A stretch of DNA of 64,000 nucleotides from NCBI GenBank assembly GCA_017541305.1, contig JAFXZJ010000025.1, positions 44,834 to 108,833 on the forward strand, in the 5' to 3' direction. This stretch comes from Clostridia bacterium. GTDB lineage: Bacteria > Bacillota > Clostridia > Christensenellales > CAG-138. Shown here piece by piece: positions 7,543 through 15,900 of this stretch. A model generated the notes under the pieces. It had not been told where the DNA came from. It searched no databases and was given only the letters and a program-made list of their open reading frames with translations. The number at the start of each line of letters is the position of its first letter. Within the stretch, counting starts at the first letter, position 1. The translations under genes and the position numbers were made by a program.

Positions 7543-8460
7543 TTACAGAAGCGACTTGGCAAAGCGCATTAGATTACGCCAGCAGGCGTCCTCGAGAGCG
7601 GCGCCCTTTATGCCGGCCTTCTGCATCGCTTCCGCCAGCGCGGGGAGCTGCGAGGGATCGGAAAGCCCCTCGGGGTACTGCCCCATGCCGTCGAAATCGG
7701 AGCCTATGGCAAGGCAGCTCTGCCCTCCCACCTCAAGTATATGCTCCGCGTGGCGCACTATGTCGGATATGTGCGCCATGCGCTCGTTGGTAAGCTGCTT
7801 ATAATAGAAATTGACGCCCACTGTGCCGCCGCGCCGCGCTATCTCCCTTATGTGCTCGTCACGGTGAGAGCGCGGGGAATCGAAAACCGCGCGGGCATTG
7901 GAATGCGAGGCGAAAACCTTAACGTCCTCGGCAAGCACGTCGTCTATACCGGCGTCGTTAAGATGCGAAACGTCTACCGCCATGCCTATGCGCGCCATCT
8001 CGCGCACGATCCTCTTGCCGAGGAAGGTAAGACCGCGCTTGCTGCGCCCCAATGCGGGATAAGCAAGCTCGTTGGGAGTGTTCCAGGTGAGCGTCATTGC
8101 CCTGACGCCCATGCGGTGCGCGCACCGAAGCACGTCCTCATACCCCTCTATCGCCTCGCCGCCCTCGATGGTGAGCACGGTGGCGATGCCGTCCCCCGCC
8201 GGGTCGAAATCGGGCGTGAGCGGAACGAGCTCCGGATTATCGGCGAGCATGCGCTCATAGGCGTCCGCCATGCTCAAAAACTGCTGAAGATAGGGGCGCT
8301 TGTGCTTAACATCGATCCAGGCCGCAAAGAACTGGAGCTTGACTCCGCCCTTTTTGAGCCCTTGAAGCGAGACGGACTGACGGCCGACGGGGCGCTTCAG
8401 ATCATAGCCCTCGTTGACCATGCCGTATAAAAAATCACAGTGCCCGTCGGCAAAATACAT
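7543..8460 (-). CDS. Membrane dipeptidase family (peptidase M19)
   Basis: A 305-residue zinc dipeptidase of the renal dipeptidase family, TIM-barrel fold. Metal ligands can be placed: H7 and D9 (DGHCDF), Glu in TIEGGEAIEG (about residue 99), H166 in VDVSHLN and H186 in ASHSNAR; the late GSDFDG motif supplies the catalytic-site Asp. No signal peptide, so likely cytoplasmic. It probably hydrolyses dipeptides, including those with D-residues. A GAGAGG ribosome site precedes ATG 8460. It sits alone between the VTC operon and rny. Confidence 0.88.
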   Translation of the reverse strand: MYFADGHCDFLYGMVNEGYDLKRPVGRQSVSLQGLKKGGVKLQFFAAWIDVKHKRPYLQQFLSMADAYERMLADNPELVPLTPDFDPAGDGIATVLTIEGGEAIEGYEDVLRCAHRMGVRAMTLTWNTPNELAYPALGRSKRGLTFLGKRIVREMARIGMAVDVSHLNDAGIDDVLAEDVKVFASHSNARAVFDSPRSHRDEHIREIARRGGTVGVNFYYKQLTNERMAHISDIVRHAEHILEVGGQSCLAIGSDFDGMGQYPEGLSDPSQLPALAEAMQKAGIKGAALEDACWRNLMRFAKSLL

Positions 8461-8479
8461 GGATTACCTCTCAATCAAT

Positions 8480-8515
8480 AAAGCGGCCCCATGCGGTCAT
8501 GCACGGAGCCGCTTT
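8480..8515 (-). terminator. Terminator downstream of rny
   Basis: 8-bp stem AAAGCGGC/GCCGCTTT with a long partly paired interior, followed on the minus strand by TTTATTGATTG. Lies between rny and the dipeptidase gene. Confidence 0.6.
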
Positions 8516-8527
8516 GCCATAAACGGT

Positions 8528-10078
8528 TTACTTGGCGAATTCGACAGCCCTGGTCTCCCTTATCACGTTCACCTTGATGGTGCCGGGGTACTCGAGCTCG
8601 GATTCGATGCGCTTTACGATATCCTTGGCAAGGATCAGCGTGTCGGCGTCGTTCACGTTCTCGGGCTTGACCATTATGCGCACCTCGCGGCCGGCCTGGA
8701 TCGCGAAGACCTTGTCGACGCCCTCGAAGGAATTGGCGATATCCTCGAGCTTTTCAAGGCGCTTGATGTAGTTTTCAAGCGTTTCGCGCCTTGCGCCGGG
8801 ACGCGCCGCGCTGATGGCGTCGGCGGCCTGCACGAGAACGGCTTCGACCGTGTTGGGCTCAACGTCACCGTGATGGGCGAGTATCGCGTGGACGATCTGG
8901 TTGTTCTCGCGGTATTTCTTGGCAAGATCCGCGCCGATCTGCGCGTGGCTGCCCTCGACCTCGTGATCGACGGCCTTGCCGATATCATGGAGCAGGCCCG
9001 CGCGCTTGGCAAGCTGCACGTTGACGCCGAGCTCCACCGCCATGAGGCCCGCCAGATGCGCGACCTCGATGCTGTGCTTCAATACGTTCTGACCGTAGCT
9101 GGTGCGGTACTTGAGGCGGCCGAGCAGCCTTACGAGCTCGTGATGCAGCCCGTGCACGCCCACTTCGAATATCGCGGATTCGCCGGCCTCGCGGATCTGG
9201 TTGTCGACCTCCTTGCGGGCCTTTTCGACCATTTCTTCGATCCTGGCGGGATGGATGCGCCCGTCGAGAATGAGCTTTTCAAGGGCGATCCTTGCGACCT
9301 CGCGCCTGACGGGATCGAAGCCGGAGAGTATGACCGCCTCGGGAGTGTCGTCGATTATGAGATCGACGCCGGTTGCAGTTTCAAGGGTCCTTATATTGCG
9401 GCCCTCGCGGCCGATTATGCGGCCCTTCATTTCGTCATTGGGAAGGGGAACGACGGAGATCGTGGTCTCGGCAACGTGATCGGCGGCGCAGCGCTGTATC
9501 GCGGAAGCGATTATGTTGACGGCGCGGCGGTCGGCCTCGGCCTTGGCCTTGGACTCGATATCGCGGATCATAAGGGTCGCATCGTGACGCGCTTCCTTCT
9601 CGGCGTTGTTGAGGATTATCGCCTTTGCTTCGTCGGCGGTCATGGAGCCTATGCGCTCCAGCTCGCCCTTCTGCTTGTCATAAAGCTCCTGCGCGGCGGC
9701 TTCGAGCTTGTCGACTTCCTTGGTCCTCTGGTTAAGCTGCTCCTCGCGCTTTTCAAGGCCCTCGAGCTTTTTATCGAAGCTCTCCTCCCTCTGCTGAAGA
9801 CGGCGCTCGGCGCGCTGGACTTCGTTCCTGCGTTCCTTGTTTTCCCTTTCCTGTTCGGTCTTGATGCGGTATACTTCTTCCTTGGCTTCAAGTATGGTCT
9901 CCTTCTTCAAGGTCTCAGCGCGCTTCTGCGCGTCGTCGATCATCTTCCTTACCGCATCCTCCGCCTTAGCCGTCTTGGCTTCGGCGATGTTCTTCCTGTA
10001 GCTGTAACCTATTGCTACGCCGATGCCCGCGCCCACCAAGAGGCCCGCGACTATCAGCAGGATGTGCCACCATTCCAA
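8528..10078 (-). CDS. rny: Ribonuclease Y
   Basis: Membrane-anchored endoribonuclease that starts mRNA turnover in Firmicutes. Order: N-terminal transmembrane helix ([22 protein letters not shown]), a long charged coiled coil of roughly 170 residues, a KH RNA-binding domain ([11 protein letters not shown]), then an HD phosphohydrolase domain ([12 protein letters not shown]). I chose the TTG at 10078 because GGAGG lies 8 nt upstream and gives 516 residues, close to the family length. An ATG at 10141 in the same frame would add 21 residues but lies at the expected transcription start, so it could only be used leaderlessly. Confidence 0.93.
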   Translation of the reverse strand: MEWWHILLIVAGLLVGAGIGVAIGYSYRKNIAEAKTAKAEDAVRKMIDDAQKRAETLKKETILEAKEEVYRIKTEQERENKERRNEVQRAERRLQQREESFDKKLEGLEKREEQLNQRTKEVDKLEAAAQELYDKQKGELERIGSMTADEAKAIILNNAEKEARHDATLMIRDIESKAKAEADRRAVNIIASAIQRCAADHVAETTISVVPLPNDEMKGRIIGREGRNIRTLETATGVDLIIDDTPEAVILSGFDPVRREVARIALEKLILDGRIHPARIEEMVEKARKEVDNQIREAGESAIFEVGVHGLHHELVRLLGRLKYRTSYGQNVLKHSIEVAHLAGLMAVELGVNVQLAKRAGLLHDIGKAVDHEVEGSHAQIGADLAKKYRENNQIVHAILAHHGDVEPNTVEAVLVQAADAISAARPGARRETLENYIKRLEKLEDIANSFEGVDKVFAIQAGREVRIMVKPENVNDADTLILAKDIVKRIESELEYPGTIKVNVIRETRAVEFAK

Positions 10079-10149
10079 ATCTATATCCTCCAATATATGT
10101 AATATGCCCCGCATGGCCCTTTTAGCCCATGGTATAGACATTCTAAAAT

Positions 10150-10178
10150 ATTATAAAGTAAAAATCCCGTTTCGTCAA
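10150..10178 (-). promoter_or_regulatory. rny promoter
   Basis: Minus strand TTGACG (10178-10173), 17-nt spacer, TATAAT (10155-10150). Transcription would begin near 10142, which bears on the choice of the rny start codon. Confidence 0.75.
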
Positions 10179-10301
10179 GTGCGAAACGGGTCCGCAGAGG
10201 GCTTCCGGCAAAATATATCTTCATGTTAATGCTGTTACCATGTTTATTATTTTTAAAAACCGGGAAAGCTGTATTTATCACAGGGCACAGGAGCGTTTGA
10301 A

Positions 10302-10781
10302 GTGAAAAAACCCAAAAGAAAACTCACTCCCGAGGAGAGGAGAGAGCACGCGGAATACAGAAGAATGGTGAAGGAGCGCGCCCCAAGGAGCAGAACGGGG
10401 CTTCGCGCGCTGCTCGCGTTCGTGACGGGCGGCGCGATATGCTGCCTGGGGCAGTTAATAGGCGATATCGGCGAGCTTTTGTGGGGGCTCGATACCGCGC
10501 AGCGCGGCAGCTTTACTTCGGTAACGCTGATATTCATCGCGTCGCTGCTGACCGGGCTGGGCGTTTACGATAAGATAGGCCGCGTTGCGGGCGCGGGATC
10601 GGTGGTGCCGATAACGGGCTTTTCCAATTCCATCACAGCGCCCGCTATGGAGCACCGCTCGGAGGGGATAGTCACGGGCGTGTGCGCACAGCTGTTTTCG
10701 ATAGCGGGACCGGTGCTCGTATTCGGAATAACGGCCTCGGTCATAGTCGGGCTGATCGCGTGGATCGTATCGCTCCTATGA
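10302..10781 (+). CDS. spoVAC: Stage V sporulation protein AC homologue
   Basis: A 159-residue membrane protein matching SpoVAC, part of the spore inner-membrane channel that moves dipicolinic acid. Diagnostic stretches are FVTGGAICCLGQLI, SLLTGLGVYDKIG, AGAGSVVPITGFSNSI and EHRSEGIVTGV. Four or so transmembrane segments follow a basic N-terminus. Start is GTG, eight nt after AGGAG. The usual partners spoVAD and spoVAE are not adjacent. No clear sigma-G promoter was recognised upstream. Its stop overlaps the stop of the convergent small gene by 3 nt within a 6-nt shared segment. Confidence 0.9.
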   Translation: MKKPKRKLTPEERREHAEYRRMVKERAPRSRTGLRALLAFVTGGAICCLGQLIGDIGELLWGLDTAQRGSFTSVTLIFIASLLTGLGVYDKIGRVAGAGSVVPITGFSNSITAPAMEHRSEGIVTGVCAQLFSIAGPVLVFGITASVIVGLIAWIVSLL

Positions 10782-10961
10782 GAACCTGACCGCAAGATAG
10801 ATCCCCAGCGCGAGCAGAGCGGCGCAGAGCGCGCCCATAACGATCATCCTCCACTGCCTGTGCAGGCGCGAGGCGCCGCGCGAGTCGGCGAAGCTTTCCA
10901 TAATGGCCTCGTTTTCGATATCGGTGAGGCTCTCGAATATCCTTTCGCCCTTGCCGTTCAT
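10776..10961 (-). CDS. 61-residue single-pass membrane protein, possible anti-sigma partner
   Basis: Short ORF beginning inside the sigma-factor stop (ATGA overlap). The first 36 residues are polar and charged (IFESLTDIENEAIMESFADS), then a basic patch RLHRQWR, one transmembrane helix (MIVMGALCAALLALGIYLAV) and a two-residue tail. Genes in this position usually encode the membrane anti-sigma factor, but this one has almost no outside domain. No zinc-binding His-Cys motif is seen. Function is inferred from position only. Confidence 0.6.
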   Translation of the reverse strand: MNGKGERIFESLTDIENEAIMESFADSRGASRLHRQWRMIVMGALCAALLALGIYLAVRFS

Positions 10962-11515
10962 ACGGGAATACCCTCTTTCTCAAGCATTTTTCTCAGTTTT
11001 TTCCTTGCCCTTGCCAGCCTTGCCTTGACCCTGCTCTCGCTGACGCCGAAGGCCTGCGCAACCTCGGCCAGGGAATAAGAGTACCAATACCTTTTTACGA
11101 ACATGCCGCGCATCTCACCGGGAAGAGAGCTGACGAAGCGAGAGAGCACGCCTCGCAGCACCATATCGTCGCAGGGATCGCGTCCTGAGGCGGGATCGGG
11201 TATGCATTCGGAGAGCTCGTCGATTATGGCGGGCACCTGTCCCCCGCCCCTTTTTTGGGCGTTCTTTATACGATAGGCTGATATCGCCGCGTTTCGGGCA
11301 AGCTTGGACAGGTATGCGGGCAAGCTTTCGGGCAGAGGCGGGATCGAATCCCAAGCGGAGAGCAGCACGTCGTTCACGCATTCCTCGGCGTCCTCGCGGC
11401 TGCGGAGTATGCCGAAGGCCACGCTGAATATGAGCCCGCGGTAGGCGTCGGATACGGCCTTGAGCGCGTCCTCGGATCTTGACTCAAACAGCTTAAGGAT
11501 CGCTTCGTCTGTCAT
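10958..11515 (-). CDS. ECF-type sigma-70 family RNA polymerase sigma factor
   Basis: A 185-residue sigma factor with region 2 (ILRSREDAEECVNDVLLSAWDSI, where core-binding and -10 recognition lie) and region 4 (helix-turn-helix YSLAEVAQAFGVSESRVKARL followed by a basic ARARKKLRK), the two-domain layout of ECF sigmas. GGGAGGGGAG precedes the ATG. The following gene overlaps by 4 nt and encodes a small membrane protein. The next gene upstream on this strand is a secreted protease more than 100 bp away behind its own terminator, so it is not in the same operon. Confidence 0.88.
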   Translation of the reverse strand: MTDEAILKLFESRSEDALKAVSDAYRGLIFSVAFGILRSREDAEECVNDVLLSAWDSIPPLPESLPAYLSKLARNAAISAYRIKNAQKRGGGQVPAIIDELSECIPDPASGRDPCDDMVLRGVLSRFVSSLPGEMRGMFVKRYWYSYSLAEVAQAFGVSESRVKARLARARKKLRKMLEKEGIPV

Positions 11516-11598
11516 GCTTCTCTCCCCTCCCTTCGACCCATATGACGCAAAACGGCTTCAACGGGTAACGCACGAAGAAAAATATATTTTAACGAAAC

Positions 11599-11623
11599 GG
11601 GCCCGCCCATAGCGGGCGGGCCC
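11599..11623 (-). terminator. Terminator of the subtilase gene
   Basis: Perfect 10-bp stem GGGCCCGCCC/GGGCGGGCCC with a 5-nt loop just after the protease stop. The minus-strand 3' side is T-rich (GTTTCGTTAAAATATATTTT). Confidence 0.85.
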
Positions 11624-11638
11624 TGAGAGCCGTTTAGA

Positions 11639-14281
11639 TCAAACGCCTATGCCGAGGCTCCAGCGGAGTATGATGAGCGCGTCGGCGGAATCGTATGCGC
11701 CGTCGCCGTTGACGTCGGCCACGGAGAGATCGAGCGCGTCAGCGCCGAGGATGCCGAGCGAGTAGCGGAGCATGAGCAGCGCGTCCTCGGAATCGACCAC
11801 GCCGTCGCTGTTGACGTCGCCGAGGATGCCGGGATTATAGTCGCCGGAATAGTCGATATCGTCAACGTAGGCCGCGTCGTCCACGCCGTACCAGGAGCTG
11901 AGATCCCAGCTGCCCTTCTCGAACGCCCACTTGAAGGTGTAGATCTTGTCGCTCGTTGCGGTGAAGGTGTAGCTGGCCCAGTTCCTTTCGCCGGAGGCTT
12001 CGGTCTTCTTGGTGCCGTCAACGTAGAAGCGGAAGTAGTCGTAGCTGCTGACGGAGCTTACGCTGTAACGGAACGAGAGCGTCTCGCCCGCGTGCATATC
12101 GAGGGTGAGCGTGAAGTAGCTGCTGGTGCTTGCCTGGCCCCAGTTGGACGAGGTCACGTAATCGTTCATGGCGAACCAGGGGAAATCCTCGAGGCTGTTG
12201 TCAAAGGGCAGATCTCCGCCGTCGACGTTTGCCGCGGACTCGAAGGTGTGATAATAGAAGAAGCCCTTTACGAAAGCGGCGTCCGCGCCGGAAGCGCCGG
12301 AGGCGTTCTTCTTGAATATGAACTCAAAGCTGTGATCGCCGGAGGTGGGCAGTATGTATTCGAAGTCAACGTAGCCGTCGGTCGCGCCCGAGGTGAGCAC
12401 CGCGCTGCCGTCGCACTTGAATATGAAGTTGTCGCCCGAGGCGGAATCGACCTTGTATTTGAAGGTGAGCTGCATGCCCTTGGCGATCACGCAATGGGCG
12501 GTCATAACGGATTCGGAGTTGTTCACGCCCGCGTTGCCGCTCATTGCGGCGTTATCCTCGTTATTGACGATCCAGGGATACTGGCCTTCGGAAACGAAGG
12601 GGACGGTGCCGCCGGTGATATTCGCCGCGGAGGAAAGGGAGCTTTCGACCTTGAAATTGCGCACCCAGGCCTTATCGGAGCCGGAAGCGCCGGAGGCGTT
12701 CTTTGTGAACTCGAAAGTGACCTGCACGCTGCCGTGACCGGGGATCTGAACGGTCTCGGTCGTCCAGTCCTTTTCGCCGCTGTCCTCGAAAACGGTGGTG
12801 CCGTTGGCCTTTACGCGGAAGAAGTCACCGGATTCGGAGCTTACCTTATAGTCAAACGTGATGGTCTGCTCGACGCCCACGGTCAGCTCGGTCTTCATGG
12901 TGGAGGTGGAATTGTTCACGCCCGCATTGCCGCTGACTGCGGAATTGCCGTCGACCGTCCAGGCGTAATTGCCGGAGGAAACGAAATGGCTGCAGAAGCC
13001 TTCGGCATTGACGGCGGGATCGAGACCGTACATGTCGGCCTCAAGATAAGCCATGCCCGCGCCGGCATTGGTGGCGCTGATCGTCTTGGCGTTGGCCTTG
13101 ATCACGGATATGACCTCGTCGGCGTTCATATCGGGATTGGCGGTCTTTATCTGAGCCGCGACGGCCGCAACGTGGGGAGAAGCCATGGAGGTGCCGTCCT
13201 TGGAGCCGAAATCGCCGCCGGGAACGGAGCTTGTGATGCTCTCGCCGGGAGCCGCGATATCGACCAGGGGACCGTAGTTGGAGAAATAGCTGAGGGAATG
13301 GCTCTGGCCGATGGAGGCAACGGTGCAGAGACGCTCGATGTTGGCGGGGCAGCAGTTTGCGGCGTCCTGGCTTTCGTTGCCCGCGGCAACGACGACGGTG
13401 GTGCCCCTGTCAAAGGCCTCGTCGACTATCTCGGCCATGAAGTGATGCTCTTCGCCGCCGTCACAGCCGCCGCCGAGGGACATGTTCTCGACGTCGGCGC
13501 CGTGCAGGGAGCCGTATTCCATACCAAGACCGACGTTGAGAGTGCTGCCGGAGCCCTGATCGGAGAGGACCTTGATGGGCATTATCTTGACGTTGGAGAA
13601 GGTGCCGTCGACTACGGTGCCGCAGACGTGGGTGCCGTGGGAATGGCCGTCCTCGGGATTATCGGTGTTGTTGACGAAGTTCCAGCCGGGGATGAGCCTG
13701 TCCACAAGGAAGGGATGATCGGAATCGGCGCCGGTATCGATAACGGCAACGATCACCTGGGGCAGATTGGAAAGGTTGCTGCCGTATTCGGCATAGAGCC
13801 ACTGGTTATAGGCATACATGTTGATGTGGGAAGCGCCGAAGCCCCAGGACTTGAAGGAGCTGCTGCCGGGAGTGGCATAGGCCTCCATGATCTCGTCGGG
13901 CTCGGCCCATTCGACCTCGTCCATAAGCCTGAACTGCTTGAGGGCAGCCTCGGCCTCTTCGGGAGTCGCATACTGGAATACGTGCCAATCATTGTAGCCG
14001 GATGCGGAGGCTATCGCCTTGTCATCGTGAAGCTCGTGACCGGACTTGACGATGATGCGTGCAAGCGCGAATTCGCCCAGATCCTTCTTCGCCTCAAGAT
14101 CCTTATCGTAAACGGTGGTGATCTTTGCGACGCTGTCGGTGAAGCTTGCAAGCTCCGCGATCTTCGCTTCGCGCTCGGCGTTAGTCTCGGGGCGTTCGGT
14201 CTCGGCGCCAACCGCGGGGACGAGAGCCAGCGCCATAATGAGGGCCACTATGAACGCCAGAAGTCTTTTGCTGTTTTTCAT
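11639..14281 (-). CDS. Secreted subtilisin-like serine protease (S8) with C-terminal dockerin
   Basis: An 880-residue extracellular protease. Signal peptide residues 1-26 (cut after AVGA), an I9-like inhibitor prodomain about 60-135, and a subtilase domain about 145-415 with D182 (VIDTGAD), H215 (HGTHVCGT), oxyanion N302 (AAGNES) and S365 (GTSMASP). Three related beta-sandwich repeats follow, the first two sharing the phrase SGNAGVNNS. The last 65 residues hold two EF-hand-like repeats (DVNSDGVVDSEDALLML and DVNGDGAYDSADALIIL) of a type I dockerin, implying docking to a cohesin scaffold. Catalytic residues are intact. Confidence 0.93.
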   Translation of the reverse strand: MKNSKRLLAFIVALIMALALVPAVGAETERPETNAEREAKIAELASFTDSVAKITTVYDKDLEAKKDLGEFALARIIVKSGHELHDDKAIASASGYNDWHVFQYATPEEAEAALKQFRLMDEVEWAEPDEIMEAYATPGSSSFKSWGFGASHINMYAYNQWLYAEYGSNLSNLPQVIVAVIDTGADSDHPFLVDRLIPGWNFVNNTDNPEDGHSHGTHVCGTVVDGTFSNVKIMPIKVLSDQGSGSTLNVGLGMEYGSLHGADVENMSLGGGCDGGEEHHFMAEIVDEAFDRGTTVVVAAGNESQDAANCCPANIERLCTVASIGQSHSLSYFSNYGPLVDIAAPGESITSSVPGGDFGSKDGTSMASPHVAAVAAQIKTANPDMNADEVISVIKANAKTISATNAGAGMAYLEADMYGLDPAVNAEGFCSHFVSSGNYAWTVDGNSAVSGNAGVNNSTSTMKTELTVGVEQTITFDYKVSSESGDFFRVKANGTTVFEDSGEKDWTTETVQIPGHGSVQVTFEFTKNASGASGSDKAWVRNFKVESSLSSAANITGGTVPFVSEGQYPWIVNNEDNAAMSGNAGVNNSESVMTAHCVIAKGMQLTFKYKVDSASGDNFIFKCDGSAVLTSGATDGYVDFEYILPTSGDHSFEFIFKKNASGASGADAAFVKGFFYYHTFESAANVDGGDLPFDNSLEDFPWFAMNDYVTSSNWGQASTSSYFTLTLDMHAGETLSFRYSVSSVSSYDYFRFYVDGTKKTEASGERNWASYTFTATSDKIYTFKWAFEKGSWDLSSWYGVDDAAYVDDIDYSGDYNPGILGDVNSDGVVDSEDALLMLRYSLGILGADALDLSVADVNGDGAYDSADALIILRWSLGIGV

Positions 14282-14308
14282 GGGGTTTATCTCCTTTAAA
14301 TTATTAAC

Positions 14309-15229
14309 TTATTTATTGACCGCCGAACGCAGGAACGCGGCCACGCCGCGGTAGACCTCGTCACGGTTGAGCTCGTTGTGCATCTCGTGCCTGCCGTTTT
14401 CATATAGCTGCAGCACGACCTTGGTGTGCCCGGTCTTCTTAAGGTTTTCGCAGACCTCGACGACGCCCTTGCCGTAGGAGCCCACGGGATCCTCCTTGCC
14501 GGCGACCAGATAAATGGGCACGTTTTTGACCTTTTCGGCCCATGCCTTGCCCGAGATCTCGCCCAGGCCGTCGAACAGATCGCGGAAAGCGGCGGAGGTG
14601 AACGTGAATCCGCAGAATTCGTCCTTGACGTATTCGTCGACTATCGTTTCGTCATGGGTCAGCCAGTCGAACGGCGTGCGGGGAGACGCGACCTTCTTCG
14701 CGTAAGCGCCGAAGGCAAGGCCGTTGAGCTTCTCGTCAGGCTCGGCCCCGCCGGTCTTCTTTATATGGGACTTGGCTATGGCCTTGGCGATGGCAAGCAC
14801 GGGATTCTTTCCCGCGGTGCCGGAGAAAATGAACGCGTCGAACTCATCGGGGAACCTGGAGGCGCAGGTGCGGGCCAGGAAGCTGCCCATCGAGTGCCCG
14901 TAAAGCACCATCGGCACGCCGGGGCATTCGCGCTTTATCGTTTCATGCAGCTTCATGATATCCGTGATAACGAGCGTCCAGCCGTTTTCGGGCGCAAAGA
15001 AGCCCTTTTTGCCCTTGCCGTTGACCGAGCCGCCGTGCCCGGCGTGATCCTCGGCATACACGGCGTAACCCAGTGAAGTGAGGTAATTCGCAAGATCATC
15101 ATAGCGCAGGGCGTGCTCCGCCATGCCGTGAACGATCTGTATCGCCGCCTTGGGCGCGCCTTCGGGCAGCCACTTATACGCGGCGATATCGCAAAGCTTT
15201 GTTGCGGATGGGTAGCTGAATCTTTCCAT
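14309..15229 (-). CDS. Alpha/beta hydrolase, monoacylglycerol lipase-like
   Basis: A 306-residue serine hydrolase. Motifs: oxyanion HGMAEH near residue 34, DHAGHGGS near 61, nucleophile elbow GHSMG with S113, acid in AGKEDPVGS and the catalytic His in GRHEMHNE. This set is typical of the monoglyceride lipase/lysophospholipase group; no signal peptide, so it probably acts in the cytoplasm on lipid esters. The ATG at 15229 has AAAGGAAA upstream; the frame is open 39 codons earlier with no ribosome site. Confidence 0.87.
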   Translation of the reverse strand: MERFSYPSATKLCDIAAYKWLPEGAPKAAIQIVHGMAEHALRYDDLANYLTSLGYAVYAEDHAGHGGSVNGKGKKGFFAPENGWTLVITDIMKLHETIKRECPGVPMVLYGHSMGSFLARTCASRFPDEFDAFIFSGTAGKNPVLAIAKAIAKSHIKKTGGAEPDEKLNGLAFGAYAKKVASPRTPFDWLTHDETIVDEYVKDEFCGFTFTSAAFRDLFDGLGEISGKAWAEKVKNVPIYLVAGKEDPVGSYGKGVVEVCENLKKTGHTKVVLQLYENGRHEMHNELNRDEVYRGVAAFLRSAVNK

Positions 15230-15243
15230 AGCGTTTCCTTTCC

Positions 15244-15336
15244 TTACTGAACGATTATTGCTATCACGGCGACCGCCGCGGAGAGTACGAACAGCGCTGC
15301 CATTATCAGCGCGATGAGCCTTGCGGACTTTTTCAT
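15244..15336 (-). CDS. 30-residue single-pass membrane peptide
   Basis: ORF of 30 codons: MKKSARLIALIMAALFVLSA and ten more hydrophobic residues ending IIVQ. Two lysines and an arginine are followed by an unbroken hydrophobic helix with no tail. AAAGGTG lies six nt before the ATG, which supports translation. Its stop is 14 nt before the hydrolase start, so the two are likely one transcript. No known family recognised. Confidence 0.5.
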   Translation of the reverse strand: MKKSARLIALIMAALFVLSAAVAVIAIIVQ

Positions 15337-15361
15337 GGGAACACACCTTTCATATTTATCG

Positions 15362-15574
15362 TCAGCGCCCGGTGAACGGGGATAAAAGCTTTGCGAAGAA
15401 ATCCTCGTCGCTTTCAAGCCCGAACCACACGATTACCGCATACGCCACGACGGCGGCAAGTATCAAAGCGAGCACCAAAAGCGCGATGCTCCCCCAATGG
15501 ATCTCCCTGTGCTTGACCCGGCGCAGGGGCTTGGTATGATCCGTATAGTGAATGCGGTAATGACGGCGTTTCAT
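15362..15574 (-). CDS. 70-residue single-pass membrane protein
   Basis: Hypothetical protein with a very basic N-terminus (MKRRHYRIHYTDHTKPLRRVKHREIHW), one transmembrane helix at about residues 29-50 and a short acidic-to-polar tail (ESDEDFFAKLL). No ribosome site stands before ATG 15574; instead a TATAAT ends 7 nt upstream, which suggests a leaderless transcript. Followed on the same strand by the 30-residue peptide and the lipase. Confidence 0.6.
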   Translation of the reverse strand: MKRRHYRIHYTDHTKPLRRVKHREIHWGSIALLVLALILAAVVAYAVIVWFGLESDEDFFAKLLSPFTGR

Positions 15575-15581
15575 ATCATCT

Positions 15582-15610
15582 ATTATATCACAAACGGAGC
15601 GGGATTGAAA
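15582..15610 (-). promoter_or_regulatory. Promoter placing the transcription start at the ATG of the 70-residue gene
   Basis: Minus strand extended -10 TGATATAAT (core 15587-15582) with TTTCAA 17 nt upstream. The ATG at 15574 is 7 nt past the -10, matching leaderless spacing. The same elements occur before galM. Confidence 0.6.
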
Positions 15611-15646
15611 AGACTGAAATGGATATTATTTGAAAAATAGTGAAAA

Positions 15647-15666
15647 AGGGACCTTGCGCGGTCCCT
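15647..15666 (-). terminator. Terminator of the 73-residue protein gene
   Basis: 7-bp stem AGGGACC/GGTCCCT, 6-nt loop, minus-strand tail TTTTTCACTATTTTTC. Confidence 0.75.
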
Positions 15667-15673
15667 CTGCGCC

Positions 15674-15895
15674 TTACCCTTCCCGTGCCGGATCGGTCAC
15701 GATGGGCTCTATCTCGTTATACGAGCGGCGCTCGAAAAAATCACCCGGAGGGGCGTACATGAGCCCGGTGTATTCCGAGGCCGAAGCCGTGCGCATGCCC
15801 TCGGTGCCTATGAAATCCGGCCCGATCATGTCGGGCGCCTCGACGGTCTCGCCGCCCGTGGGGATATGCGGCCTTTTTCTGTGCTTTTTCGACAT
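15674..15895 (-). CDS. 73-residue hypothetical soluble protein
   Basis: Small protein with a basic start (MSKKHRKRPHIPTGG) and a polar, Pro/Gly/Glu-rich remainder (DMIGPDFIGTEGM, SYNEIEPIV). No hydrophobic segment, no recognised domain. ATG 15895 has a strong GGAGGTG six nt upstream; that ribosome site forms one arm of a perfect hairpin, so its translation may be controlled by folding or by termination of the upstream gene. Confidence 0.6.
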   Translation of the reverse strand: MSKKHRKRPHIPTGGETVEAPDMIGPDFIGTEGMRTASASEYTGLMYAPPGDFFERRSYNEIEPIVTDPAREG

Positions 15896-15900
15896 AAAGA

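Noticed and set aside
8414-10102. A 562-codon plus-strand frame opposite rny
   Set aside because: Mirror of the RNase Y codons, no start signal and no domain.
12092-14299. A 735-codon plus-strand frame opposite the subtilase
   Set aside because: It is antisense to a gene with intact catalytic motifs, has no ribosome site and no recognisable domain; long antisense frames are expected in GC-rich DNA.
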